A model generated the notes under the pieces. That model ran no database searches, was not told the origin of the DNA, and saw only the letters and a program-made list of their open reading frames with translations. 64,000 nucleotides of DNA. It comes from Aquimarina sp. U1-2. GTDB taxonomy: Bacteria; Bacteroidota; Bacteroidia; Flavobacteriales; Flavobacteriaceae. The stretch is from assembly GCF_017897595.1 (NCBI RefSeq), contig NZ_JAGKIK010000006.1:212360-276359 (forward strand), written 5' to 3'. This document shows, piece by piece, positions 42,589 to 51,901 of this stretch. Positions within the stretch are counted from its first letter, which is position 1. Each line of letters starts with the position of its first letter. A program made the translations under genes and the position numbers.

Positions 42589-43755
42589 ATGAAAAACATT
42601 CTTACCTTAGTTTTCATCTTACTTCTAATTAGTTCATGCGGGGGAAACGATGGCAAATCTGTAGAAAAAGTTATCGAACAAGGTGACTTGCAAGCACTTC
42701 GAACCAAAAGAACCGAAATCGTTGCTACACAGCAAACTGTTGCAGATCAACTGCAACAAATTGATAAAGCAATCGCCAAATTAGATACGGTACAAAAACT
42801 GCCTTTGGTAACTACGATAGTTGCTAAAGATACCTTATTTAATCACTATTTAGAATTACAAGGAAATGTAGAAACCAAACAAAATATTGTATTGTATCCT
42901 GAAATGAGCGGTATTTTGACCAAAGTGTATGTAGACGAGGGTCAAAAAGTATCCAAGGGGCAAGTATTAGCGCGCATCGATGATGGTGGCCTAAGTCAGC
43001 AACTATCGCAAATCGAAGTACAGGCACAACTTGCCAAAACTACGTTTGATCGTCAACAAAGGCTATGGAAACAAAAAATAGGTTCAGAAATACAATATCT
43101 CGAAGCAAAAACAAATTATGAAGCTCAAAAAAATGCTGTAGATCAAATCAAACGACAACTTGCCAAGACTACCATAAATGCACCGTTTTCTGGAGTTATC
43201 GACGATGTGATTACAGAACAAGGTAGTGTAGTTTCTGCAGGGCAAAATCAAATCATTCGTATTGTAAATTTAAGCAATATGTATATAGAAACCGAAGTAC
43301 CAGAACGCTATCTTGGCAGTATTACCAAAGGTAAAGACGTAGAAGTATATTTCCCTGTTCTCAACAAAACCATAAATACCAAAGTTCGACAAGTAGGAAA
43401 TTATATCAATCCTAACAACAGATCCTTTATGGTCGAGATAGGAATCCCTTCTAAAGACGGTAGTGTTAAACCAAATTTGACAGCAAAGGTAAAAATCAAC
43501 GATTACACCAGTGAAAATGCAATTTTAATACCTCAAAGTATAATTTCTGAAAATGCTGAAGGAGACCAATATATCTATGTAACCTCTGGTGTGGATGCCA
43601 AAAACATCGCAGAAGCTAAAAAAGTGATCATAACCACCGGAAAAACTCAGGGAGACCTTATAGAGATTACTAACGGCATTACTAATGGCGATGCTATTAT
43701 TAGTGAAGGTGCCAGAAGTGTTAAAGATGGTCAAAAAGTTAAAATTTTAAACTAA
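42589..43755 (+). CDS. RND efflux periplasmic adaptor (membrane fusion protein), lipoprotein
   Basis: A 388-residue adaptor. The ATG at 42589 starts a lipoprotein signal MKNILTLVFILLLISSC with the lipobox cysteine at 17; an upstream in-frame ATG (42472) adds 39 residues without signal character and is rejected. A short coiled coil (about 25-65) precedes the biotinyl-lipoyl domain (VYVDEGQKVSKGQVLARID), a hairpin, and the beta-barrel NAPFSGVIDDVITEQGSVV region. It links the RND pump to TolC in the periplasm. Confidence 0.93.
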   Translation: MKNILTLVFILLLISSCGGNDGKSVEKVIEQGDLQALRTKRTEIVATQQTVADQLQQIDKAIAKLDTVQKLPLVTTIVAKDTLFNHYLELQGNVETKQNIVLYPEMSGILTKVYVDEGQKVSKGQVLARIDDGGLSQQLSQIEVQAQLAKTTFDRQQRLWKQKIGSEIQYLEAKTNYEAQKNAVDQIKRQLAKTTINAPFSGVIDDVITEQGSVVSAGQNQIIRIVNLSNMYIETEVPERYLGSITKGKDVEVYFPVLNKTINTKVRQVGNYINPNNRSFMVEIGIPSKDGSVKPNLTAKVKINDYTSENAILIPQSIISENAEGDQYIYVTSGVDAKNIAEAKKVIITTGKTQGDLIEITNGITNGDAIISEGARSVKDGQKVKILN

Positions 43756-43762
43756 CCTCATT

Positions 43763-46700
43763 ATGGAAATAAAGAAAAAAAAGGTAGATAAAGAATTTAG
43801 GTTATCCTCTTGGGCAATCGACAATCCTACTACCATTTATGTAATGATTGCCATATTTCTGGTTCTTGGGCTCTCTGCCTATTTTTCTATGCCTAGAGAG
43901 AACTTTCCAGAAATTAATGAAACCAAAATATACATAAGTGTTCCCTACCCTGGGAATACAGCCGAAGATATTGAGCGTTTAATTGTAGATCCGCTGGAAG
44001 ATCAGCTTAAAAACGTAAGCGGGGTTGTAGAAATTTTATCAACCTCTCAAGAAGATTATGGTATAATTACCGTAGAATTTGAAGAAGATATCGAAGTAGC
44101 GGTCGCCAAGCAAAAAGTGAAAGACGAGGTAGATTCAGAAAAAGCGAATGAGGATTGGCCCACTTTTAATGGTGCCAAGGTAGAACCCAATGTTTTTGAT
44201 TTGAGCATGTCTGAAGAGATTCCTATTCTAAATATCAATATCGCAGGAGATTATCCGGTAGATAAATTAAAAGAATATGCCGAATATCTAGAAGATGAAA
44301 TTGAAGATTTAAAAGAAATCAAAAAGGCTGAAATACGTGGGGCGCAAGAAAAAGAGGTAGAAGTTGCTGTAGATATTTACAAAATGATGGCGGCTCAAGT
44401 AAGTTTTGATGATGTGATTAACACTATTCGTAACGGAAATATGACCATGTCTGCAGGAAATATGATTACCAGTGGCCAACGAAGAACTATACGTATTCTT
44501 GGAGAAATTCAACGTCCGTCTGAGCTTGATGATTTTGTGGTAAAATCTCAAAACGGGGCTGTGTACCTTCGAGATATCGCCGATGTAACGTTTAAAGAAG
44601 AAGATAAAACTACCTACGCCAGAGAATTTGGCCATAGTGTAGTCATGTTAGACGTTATGAAACGATCAGGAAAAAACATGATCGAGGCTGTTGAGAAAAT
44701 AGATGGCATTCTTGAAAAGGCCAAAGAAAACGTTTTTCCGCAAGATCTTAGCGTTACAGTTGCCAATGATCAATCTGAAAAAACTGAAAATCAGGTAAGT
44801 GACCTGGTCAATAATATTATTTTTGGTATTATACTAGTTGTAGGTGTACTGATGTTCTTTTTAGGATTTAGAAATGCACTATTCGTAGGTTTTGCCATCC
44901 CGATGTCGATGTTCATGTCATTTATGATCTTATCTCTTTTGGGATATACTATGAACACCATGATACTTTTTGCCCTGATTATGGGATTGGGTATGCTGGT
45001 AGACAATGGTATTGTTGTGGTAGAGAACGTATACCGACTTATGGAAGAAGAAGGAATGTCTCGAATAGAAGCTGCCAAAAAAGGTATAGGCGAAATTGCA
45101 TTCCCAATTATTATCTCTACCGCCACGACAGTCGCCGCCTTTATACCTTTAGGAATGTGGCCCGGTGTCATGGGAGAATTTATGATCTACTTCCCTATTA
45201 CATTATCTGTAGTACTGGGATCCTCTCTATTTGTAGCTATTTTTATCAATTCGATGTTAGTTTCTCAATTTATGGAGGTAGGTGAAAAGAAATTAACCCG
45301 CAAACAACTAATTCGAATAAGTATTATTTTGGGAGGCCTGGGTATTTTTATCATCCTGGTAGGAGGTCAAATTCGTGCTCTTGGTACGCTAATGATCTTT
45401 ACAGCCATTATGTTTTGGGTATATCGCTATGTATTAAAAGGCGCTGCCAATGTTTTTCAGCGTAAATTTTTAGTATGGCTCGAAGGCATTTATCAACGTT
45501 TTTTAACTTTTGCTTTAAAAGGGTGGAAAGCTTATGCATTTACTTTTGGTACATTTTTACTACTTATTGTTGTTTTTGGAATGTTTGGAGCATCCATCGG
45601 AAGTCAGCGTACTAAAGTAGAGTTTTTCCCAGACAACAAACCCAACCAGATTATTGTATACATTGAATATCCGCAAGGTACCGATATCGACAAAACCAAT
45701 GCAATCACCAAAGATATCGAACAAAGAGTGTATGCTGTTATAAATGAAGACGAATATGTAGAAGGTGATGATTACAACTTCCTGGTAGAATCTGCAGTGT
45801 CTCAGGTAGGCGAAGGTGCCGGTAATCCGCAAACCGATGGTGGTAGTAATGCAGAAATGCCACATAGGTCAAAAATTACGGCAACCATGCGAGAATATAA
45901 ATACCGTAAAGGAAAAGACTCTGAAATCTTACGTCAAAAAGTACAAGATGCTTTAAAAGGCATTTATCCCGGAGTCGCTATTTCTGTAGAAAAAGATGCC
46001 GTAGGCCCACCTGCAGGATATCCTATTAATATTGAGATCGAAGGTCAGGATTATGATGAACTCATTACTATTGCCGAGCGTATGCGCAATTTCATCAATG
46101 AGAAAAATATCCCCGGTATAGAAGAACTCAAAATTGATGTAAACAAAGGGAAGCCTGCCATGCAAGTCGTAGTCGATCGCGAAAAAGCAGGAGAGTTAAA
46201 TGTAGCAGCGGGACAAGTAGGAAACCAATTGCGCAGATCCATTTTTGGCGAAAAAGCAGGTATTTATAAAAAAGAGGGCGAGGATTATGACATTTATGTT
46301 CGTTTTAATGAAGATAACCGGTACAATACCAGCGCACTTTTTAATCAAAATATCACCTTTAGAGATCAGGCCACAGGGCAGCTTAGGGAGATTCCAGTTT
46401 CTGCGGTAGCTTCTCAAAAAAATACATCATCCTTTAGTGCGATCAAACACAAGGATACTAAAAGAGTGGTAACTGTCTATTCGGGGCTACAACCTGGCTT
46501 TACAGACGCTGGTGCTATTGTTTCGCAAATCCAAACCGAGATGGCCAGTTTTTCTGATCTCCCTAGAGGTATCACAATAGATTACACAGGTCAGATTGAA
46601 GAGCAAAATAAGCAAATGGCGTTTTTGATGAGCGCGTTTTTCTCTGGCTTAGGATTAATCATGTTGATTTTGATTTTTCAGTTTAGTTCTATATCCAAAC

Positions 46701-47260
46701 CTACGATCATCATGATTGCTATTTTCTTAAGTTTTATAGGAGTATTTGGTGGTATTTTGATTACCGGAGCACCATTTGTGATTATGATGACCATGATGGG
46801 TATCATTTCGCTAGCAGGAATTGTAGTAAATAATGGCGTAGTCTTGTTGGACTATACCCAACTGCTTATCGATCGCAAAAAGGCTGCACTCGACGTTGCC
46901 GAAAGAGACCTCTTACCCAACGAAGAAGTAATGAAAATTATCATTAAAGGAGGTAAAGCACGTCTACGGCCCGTATTATTAACTGCAATTACTACAGTAT
47001 TAGGATTAATTCCTTTAGCTATTGGTTTTAATGTAGATTTCTTCTCGTTATTTAGCACAGGAGATCCAAAAATATACCTGGGTGGTGATAACGTAATTTT
47101 CTGGGGGCCCCTGGCCTGGGCTGTAATATACGGTTTGATCATTGCTACATTTCTTACGCTTATTATTGTACCTTGTCTGTTCTTTATAGTTCAACGATTT
47201 AAAGTACGGTTTAGCAAAAAGAAAGTGACAACGGTAACTGCTAGTCCGGCAACGGCTTAG
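43763..47260 (+). CDS. RND family efflux transporter (AcrB/MdtB-like)
   Basis: A 1165-residue inner-membrane proton-driven pump with 12 helices and two large periplasmic loops. TM4 carries MGLGMLVDNGIVVVENVYR, with the proton-relay Asp, and TM10 carries ISLAGIVVNNGVVLLDY. The porter-domain start NFPEINETKIYISVPYPGNT is typical of the multidrug (HAE1-like) group rather than metal pumps. It is longer than E. coli AcrB owing to an extra helix pair near 500-560 and C-terminal additions. It is 8 bp after the adaptor gene. Substrates are unknown. Confidence 0.95.
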   Translation: MEIKKKKVDKEFRLSSWAIDNPTTIYVMIAIFLVLGLSAYFSMPRENFPEINETKIYISVPYPGNTAEDIERLIVDPLEDQLKNVSGVVEILSTSQEDYGIITVEFEEDIEVAVAKQKVKDEVDSEKANEDWPTFNGAKVEPNVFDLSMSEEIPILNINIAGDYPVDKLKEYAEYLEDEIEDLKEIKKAEIRGAQEKEVEVAVDIYKMMAAQVSFDDVINTIRNGNMTMSAGNMITSGQRRTIRILGEIQRPSELDDFVVKSQNGAVYLRDIADVTFKEEDKTTYAREFGHSVVMLDVMKRSGKNMIEAVEKIDGILEKAKENVFPQDLSVTVANDQSEKTENQVSDLVNNIIFGIILVVGVLMFFLGFRNALFVGFAIPMSMFMSFMILSLLGYTMNTMILFALIMGLGMLVDNGIVVVENVYRLMEEEGMSRIEAAKKGIGEIAFPIIISTATTVAAFIPLGMWPGVMGEFMIYFPITLSVVLGSSLFVAIFINSMLVSQFMEVGEKKLTRKQLIRISIILGGLGIFIILVGGQIRALGTLMIFTAIMFWVYRYVLKGAANVFQRKFLVWLEGIYQRFLTFALKGWKAYAFTFGTFLLLIVVFGMFGASIGSQRTKVEFFPDNKPNQIIVYIEYPQGTDIDKTNAITKDIEQRVYAVINEDEYVEGDDYNFLVESAVSQVGEGAGNPQTDGGSNAEMPHRSKITATMREYKYRKGKDSEILRQKVQDALKGIYPGVAISVEKDAVGPPAGYPINIEIEGQDYDELITIAERMRNFINEKNIPGIEELKIDVNKGKPAMQVVVDREKAGELNVAAGQVGNQLRRSIFGEKAGIYKKEGEDYDIYVRFNEDNRYNTSALFNQNITFRDQATGQLREIPVSAVASQKNTSSFSAIKHKDTKRVVTVYSGLQPGFTDAGAIVSQIQTEMASFSDLPRGITIDYTGQIEEQNKQMAFLMSAFFSGLGLIMLILIFQFSSISKPTIIMIAIFLSFIGVFGGILITGAPFVIMMTMMGIISLAGIVVNNGVVLLDYTQLLIDRKKAALDVAERDLLPNEEVMKIIIKGGKARLRPVLLTAITTVLGLIPLAIGFNVDFFSLFSTGDPKIYLGGDNVIFWGPLAWAVIYGLIIATFLTLIIVPCLFFIVQRFKVRFSKKKVTTVTASPATA

Positions 47261-47313
47261 GACTATTAAATGTTAAAAAAAGCTGTTTGAAAAGTCCTTC
47301 TCTCTGTCATTTC

Positions 47314-47345
47314 GAGACCCCATTTAAAATTTTAAATGGGGTCTC
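47314..47345. terminator. Perfect 32-bp palindrome after the RND operon
   Basis: The palindrome runs from GAGACCCC to GGGGTCTC without a single mismatch and lies 54 bp after the pump stop codon. There is no T-run after it, so a terminator role is likely but not proven. The preceding GTCATTTCGA is a common REP-type sequence. Confidence 0.5.
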
Positions 47346-47360
47346 ATAGTGATAGTATAT

Positions 47361-47745
47361 ATTCGTCATTGCGATTCGCCCTAAGCGAAGAAGCAATCTG
47401 TTCGCTAGTAGCAGAAATATGGTCATAGTAGAAAGATTACTTCGTCATACCTCCTCGTAGTGACGACCAATTCGTCATTGCGATTCGCCCTAAGCGAAGA
47501 AGCAATCTGTTCGCTAGTAGTAGAAATATGATTTCATAGTAGAAAGACTACTTCGTCATACCTCCTCGTAGTGACGACCAATTCGTCATTGCGATTCGCC
47601 CTAAGCGAAGAAGCAATCTTTTCGCTAATAGCAGAAACATGTTTTCATAATAGACAGACTACTTCGTCATACCTCCTCGTAGTGACGACCAATTCGTCAT
47701 TGCGATTCTACTTTATTTTAGGAAAGTAGGGTGAAGCAATCTTTA
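47361..47745. repeat. Tandem REP/BIME-like array, about 3.4 units of 109-111 bp
   Basis: Units begin with ATTCGTCATTGCGATTCG at 47361, 47470, 47581 and 47692; the last is partial and diverges after 15 bases. Each unit holds two related REP motifs in opposite orientation: GTCATTGCGA...GAAGCAATCT, and the complement of GTCACTACGAGGAGGTATGACGAAGTAATCT-like sequence. The rest of the gap up to 47960 shows no gene. Confidence 0.85.
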
Positions 47746-47960
47746 ACTACGTATTCGTAAATATCGATCCTCTAGATTTATCAATAACGAAACTCTTCCC
47801 TTGTTTTAAGGCGATAACTACTAGTACTTTCGTTTCTGAGTTTACAAAATGACTTCCAGATAAAACTAAACCCCTAGCGTCATTTTTTTAAACTATAGCT
47901 AAATCAGTTTCAATGTAAATATATCGTCAATGTTGTAAAATATGTGTTTAATCATTTAAC

Positions 47961-48245
47961 ATGGGAATTACAATGAGCACTATCATCAAACAAGCCGAAA
48001 GTATCCAACGTATAGACCAGTTGATTCGTTTACAAGCTACAGGTCCTGCCGAGGAGTTGGCCTCAAAGCTAAAAATTTCGAGAACAACACTATTTAGATT
48101 GATCAATGTCATGAAAGATTTAAATGCGCCTATTGAGTATGATTTTACGTTGGATAGTTACGTATACTCAACCGCTGTAGGGTTTCAATTTGGCTTTTTT
48201 ACTAAAAAATCTACCAAAGATAAGACCCGCTTTACCAATACATAA
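47961..48245 (+). CDS. Small HTH-domain protein
   Basis: A 94-residue DNA-binding protein. The central section ATGPAEELASKLKISRTTLFRLINVMKDL (about residues 26-54) is a clear helix-turn-helix of the HTH_11/DeoR-like type. The remaining C-terminal tail has no effector domain. Starts at residue 1 or at the second ATG (47973) are both possible. It lies 230 bp upstream of the first RHS gene in the same direction. A regulatory link to the RHS locus is a guess from position. Confidence 0.75.
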   Translation: MGITMSTIIKQAESIQRIDQLIRLQATGPAEELASKLKISRTTLFRLINVMKDLNAPIEYDFTLDSYVYSTAVGFQFGFFTKKSTKDKTRFTNT

Positions 48246-48308
48246 TACAATTATTCTGGCAGTAGTCTTTACTTACCCTGTACTGTCAAAAGTTTAAAAA
48301 ATTAGTTG

Positions 48309-48329
48309 AGTTTCAAAAAATGAAACTGA
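48309..48329. repeat. 21-nt palindromic motif, second copy
   Basis: Identical to 20942-20962 upstream of comEC. It lies in the 229-bp gap between the HTH gene and the first RHS gene, 146 bp before the latter. Confidence 0.6.
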
Positions 48330-48474
48330 CAAGTTTTAATATTGTTTACTACAAAGTGGTAATGAAGTGAGATGATGCGATGAAATTGATATCACTTTAT
48401 AGATTCGACACCTGAATTTTTAATACGATAATACACCATGTCAATCAATCACTAATCACACAACATACAAACCA

Positions 48475-51400
48475 ATGAAAAGATTATTTGTATCACTTTT
48501 TTTAACAGCAACGTTTGCTTTTGCACAAGAGTTGCCAATTATCATGTCCCCTTCGCCCAATGCAGCATCATTAGCACAATATGTTGAAATCCCGGTATCT
48601 GCGTATACAGGACTGCCCAATATCAACATTCCTTTGTATACCATCACTACAAAAGACGTAGGGATACCTATCGGGTTATCATATCATGCACGTGGGGTAA
48701 AACTGGCAGAGCTGGCCTCTAGTTACGGGATGGGATGGTCACTGAACGCTGGGGGTATGATCACTAGACAAATACGCGGTAATGCCGATGATTCTGGTTC
48801 CGGTACCGGATATCTAAACCAACCCTGGTATGATAATTTTTTTACCTCTGAAACTACCCGAAAAGCTGCTTACGCTGCCGAGCTAAACGGAGAGTTTGAT
48901 CGTATGCCTGATCAGTTTATATTTAATTTTTTAGGCTTTAGCGGTAAGTTTATGTTTGACAGGGATACAAAAAAGCCAATCCTCAACACCTTTGATGATC
49001 TAAAAATAGAAACCATAGGCGACCCCACACGCAAGATTGAAGGATTTGTCGTTACCGATACCCAAGGGACCCGATATTATTTTGGAAAATCAAGTAGTGG
49101 TATCACTGCTACAGAAGAAAACAATGTGGCAAGAAATTACTCCTTTTCATATGAGAACGGGGTAAGTTCTTTTAACCCCTCATCAGCCGGTAGTATAAAT
49201 ACCTGGCACCTTTTGGAAATAGTCCCTCTATCCAACCGACGAATTCAATTTTCTTATGAAACTGAATATACTACAACCTATCAAAGATTTGAAGAAGTCG
49301 CAGCAAGGCAAGGTCATGATTTTGTAAAAACCTCTTATTTCTCTGAAATAAGAAATGCGCAAAAAAAAGTAAGTAAAATTGCTTTTGAAAATGGAGAAGT
49401 CAGATTTGAATACGACTTTACACGAGAGGATCTTAGAGGGGTTAACGGAGATACCCCTACTGCACTCTCTAGCGTATCGGTTTATAATAATATTGGTGAT
49501 AGAATTAAAAAGTTCAATTTTGATTATGAGCATACTACCTCTACTGATAGCCGTAACATGATCAATTTCTTTAATATCAATGCCCCCGAAGCCAAGAAAC
49601 GGATCTTTCTTAAATCAATACGTGAAGTAGGGAAAGACAATAGTCTCCTTCCTCCTTATCAATTTACCTATGACCCTCAGGTGTTACCTAGTCGATTCTC
49701 TACGGCTCATGATAAATGGGGGTATTATAACGGTAGAAATAATGGGCTTTTTTCTGTCTTTGCTGAAGCCCCTAGTGAGGTTGATGGGACAAGGATCGAT
49801 ACACTAAGAGTTCAAGCAGGGCTTTTAAAGAAAATCCAATACCCCACAGGGGGATCAGCAGAATATCATTATGAAAGTAATCGAGCAGAATTTCCCGACC
49901 ACCTTCAGGGACATATTGCTTTTCTACAAAATAATCCACTTAAAAAAATGTATGCTCATATTGATAAAGATAGGGCATATTTTGATGAAATTACTGAGAA
50001 TTATTCCAATCCCTTTACCATAGGTCCGGGCTTTGTCGTTTCAAACCCAACCATTGGGGGCACCATAAGTGCTACTGTATATTTAGGCGGGGACGAATGT
50101 GGGGATGTGGAGAGTTATGATTGTGGTTATTTGATGAGAATATTAAATAGTGACGGTAGTGTATATGCAATTCTTCACGATACTTTCGATAATCAAACCG
50201 GCAATAACATACCAAGAACTGTAACCATTCAACCGGGAGACTATATTTTAAGGGCTATCTCTAATAATGATTTTGAGGATCCTGATGATGGTAATGACGA
50301 TTTTGGAGTACAGCTGGAATGGGAAGAATATACAGATCCAGAACCCTATGATATTATTTACACCGGAGGTAACCGGATCAAAGAAACCATTCTTACCGAC
50401 GAGGCTGGTAATACAATTAAAAAGAACTATGAGTACACCGACCAAAATGGTAATACTTCAGGAAAAGTATTTTCGCTTCCATCCTATTATGCCTATGATG
50501 AAGTGGTACTTCAAGATGGCACACCCATAACGTTATATCACCACATCATGTTTAGACCGGCCAATACCCTGACTTTGGAGCAAGGAAACCATGGGGGGTA
50601 CCATTATGTAACAGAATACATAGGGAACAAAGCAGAAAATATCGGAAAGACAGTGTATCGATTTAGCACATTTTATGACGATGGGCAATACTTTACCCCA
50701 CCTTATCACTTGCCTGATGATAATGAACGTAAAAGAGGAAAACCTATATCCATTACGAACTATAAGTTTAAGGATGGAGCCTATATCCCAGTAAAAAGAA
50801 TCTTGAATCATTATGATTTTGGCGCTATTTCAAATAATACTAGCACATCAAAGGTTGTAAAACTGATCGTATTTTACGCTATAAAAAACCGAAGAACAGG
50901 TGATATTGATATTAATAACATTCATAATAAATATCGAACCTTCCGATTAAACTCTTCAATTGTAAAACTTAAAGAAACTGAGGTTACTGAATTTTATGAG
51001 TATGGAGATGTTATTGAACATACTTCATATTACTATGATTATGACCAGCACTACCAGGTGAAACATACCCGTACCGTAGATAGTGAAAATAAGAAGATCG
51101 TGCGTAAGTTTATGTATCCACAAGACAAACCAACGCCGCTAGCCCAAGCAGAGCGCCAAATGGTAAACAATAACCAGTTTGATGTGATCGAATCCACAGT
51201 TTTTATAGACGGTAATGATAATCTGGAACATGATACCCATGAAGTGCTCATGGAAAAGAATATAAATCACTATAAGCAATTGTCAGGAAACCAGGTCTTA
51301 CCTCAAACCATTGAAACAGTAAAAGGAACCAACACTACCGGACAGAAGATCATATACCGCAGCTATGATGATCATAGTAACCCTACAGAGCTTAGTAGAG

Positions 51401-51747
51401 AAAACGGAATTTCTATATCCTATATCTGGGGGTATGATAAAAAATACCCCGTAGCCAAAGTAGAAAATGCAACTCGATCTCAAATTGAAGCTTTACCAGG
51501 ATTTGGAGCTAATTTTCATACAGCTGCAGGCGGATTAACAACTACTCAAGAAAATACCTTACGTAGTTTACCCAACGTCATGGTGACTACTTACACCTAC
51601 GATCCACTAATAGGAATGACCCGTATGACCGATCCCAAAGGCTACACCACCTATTATACCTACGATGATTTTAACCGCCTCGAGTTTGTAAAAGATGCAG
51701 AAGGTAAGCTGATTTCAGAAAACAAATACAACTATAAAGGTCAATAA
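48475..51747 (+). CDS. Secreted RHS/YD-repeat-like protein, first of a pair
   Basis: A 1090-residue protein with a signal peptide (about 1-17, ending FAQ). The N-terminal third resembles the beta-shell entry of SpvB/RHS proteins (PVSAYTGLPNINIPLYTI, GLSYHARGVKLAELASSYGM, GWSLNAGGMITRQIRG). The C-terminal part has YD-type repeats (TYTYDPLIGMTRMTDPKGYT, YYTYDDFNRLEFVKDAEGK) and stops abruptly after NKYNYKGQ. There is no RHS core motif and no toxin tip. In Bacteroidota such a protein commonly precedes a DUF6443/RHS partner, which follows 154 bp later. Probably exported and part of the same shell. Confidence 0.85.
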   Translation: MKRLFVSLFLTATFAFAQELPIIMSPSPNAASLAQYVEIPVSAYTGLPNINIPLYTITTKDVGIPIGLSYHARGVKLAELASSYGMGWSLNAGGMITRQIRGNADDSGSGTGYLNQPWYDNFFTSETTRKAAYAAELNGEFDRMPDQFIFNFLGFSGKFMFDRDTKKPILNTFDDLKIETIGDPTRKIEGFVVTDTQGTRYYFGKSSSGITATEENNVARNYSFSYENGVSSFNPSSAGSINTWHLLEIVPLSNRRIQFSYETEYTTTYQRFEEVAARQGHDFVKTSYFSEIRNAQKKVSKIAFENGEVRFEYDFTREDLRGVNGDTPTALSSVSVYNNIGDRIKKFNFDYEHTTSTDSRNMINFFNINAPEAKKRIFLKSIREVGKDNSLLPPYQFTYDPQVLPSRFSTAHDKWGYYNGRNNGLFSVFAEAPSEVDGTRIDTLRVQAGLLKKIQYPTGGSAEYHYESNRAEFPDHLQGHIAFLQNNPLKKMYAHIDKDRAYFDEITENYSNPFTIGPGFVVSNPTIGGTISATVYLGGDECGDVESYDCGYLMRILNSDGSVYAILHDTFDNQTGNNIPRTVTIQPGDYILRAISNNDFEDPDDGNDDFGVQLEWEEYTDPEPYDIIYTGGNRIKETILTDEAGNTIKKNYEYTDQNGNTSGKVFSLPSYYAYDEVVLQDGTPITLYHHIMFRPANTLTLEQGNHGGYHYVTEYIGNKAENIGKTVYRFSTFYDDGQYFTPPYHLPDDNERKRGKPISITNYKFKDGAYIPVKRILNHYDFGAISNNTSTSKVVKLIVFYAIKNRRTGDIDINNIHNKYRTFRLNSSIVKLKETEVTEFYEYGDVIEHTSYYYDYDQHYQVKHTRTVDSENKKIVRKFMYPQDKPTPLAQAERQMVNNNQFDVIESTVFIDGNDNLEHDTHEVLMEKNINHYKQLSGNQVLPQTIETVKGTNTTGQKIIYRSYDDHSNPTELSRENGISISYIWGYDKKYPVAKVENATRSQIEALPGFGANFHTAAGGLTTTQENTLRSLPNVMVTTYTYDPLIGMTRMTDPKGYTTYYTYDDFNRLEFVKDAEGKLISENKYNYKGQ

Positions 51748-51901
51748 AGTGCTCAAGTCATAAGCATCGAATAACAAATTGAAAATTACAAATCTCAAAT
51801 ACCGGAAATGAGATCTGAACAAGTCACTGATCTTTTTATGTATCGGTAAAAAAACACAAAAATCACACTTTTTTAAAAAGAGCACACAACTTATAAATAA
51901 T

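Noticed and set aside
47361..47745. CRISPR array
   Set aside because: Units are 109-111 bp and repeat over nearly their full length; there are no unique spacers and no cas genes.
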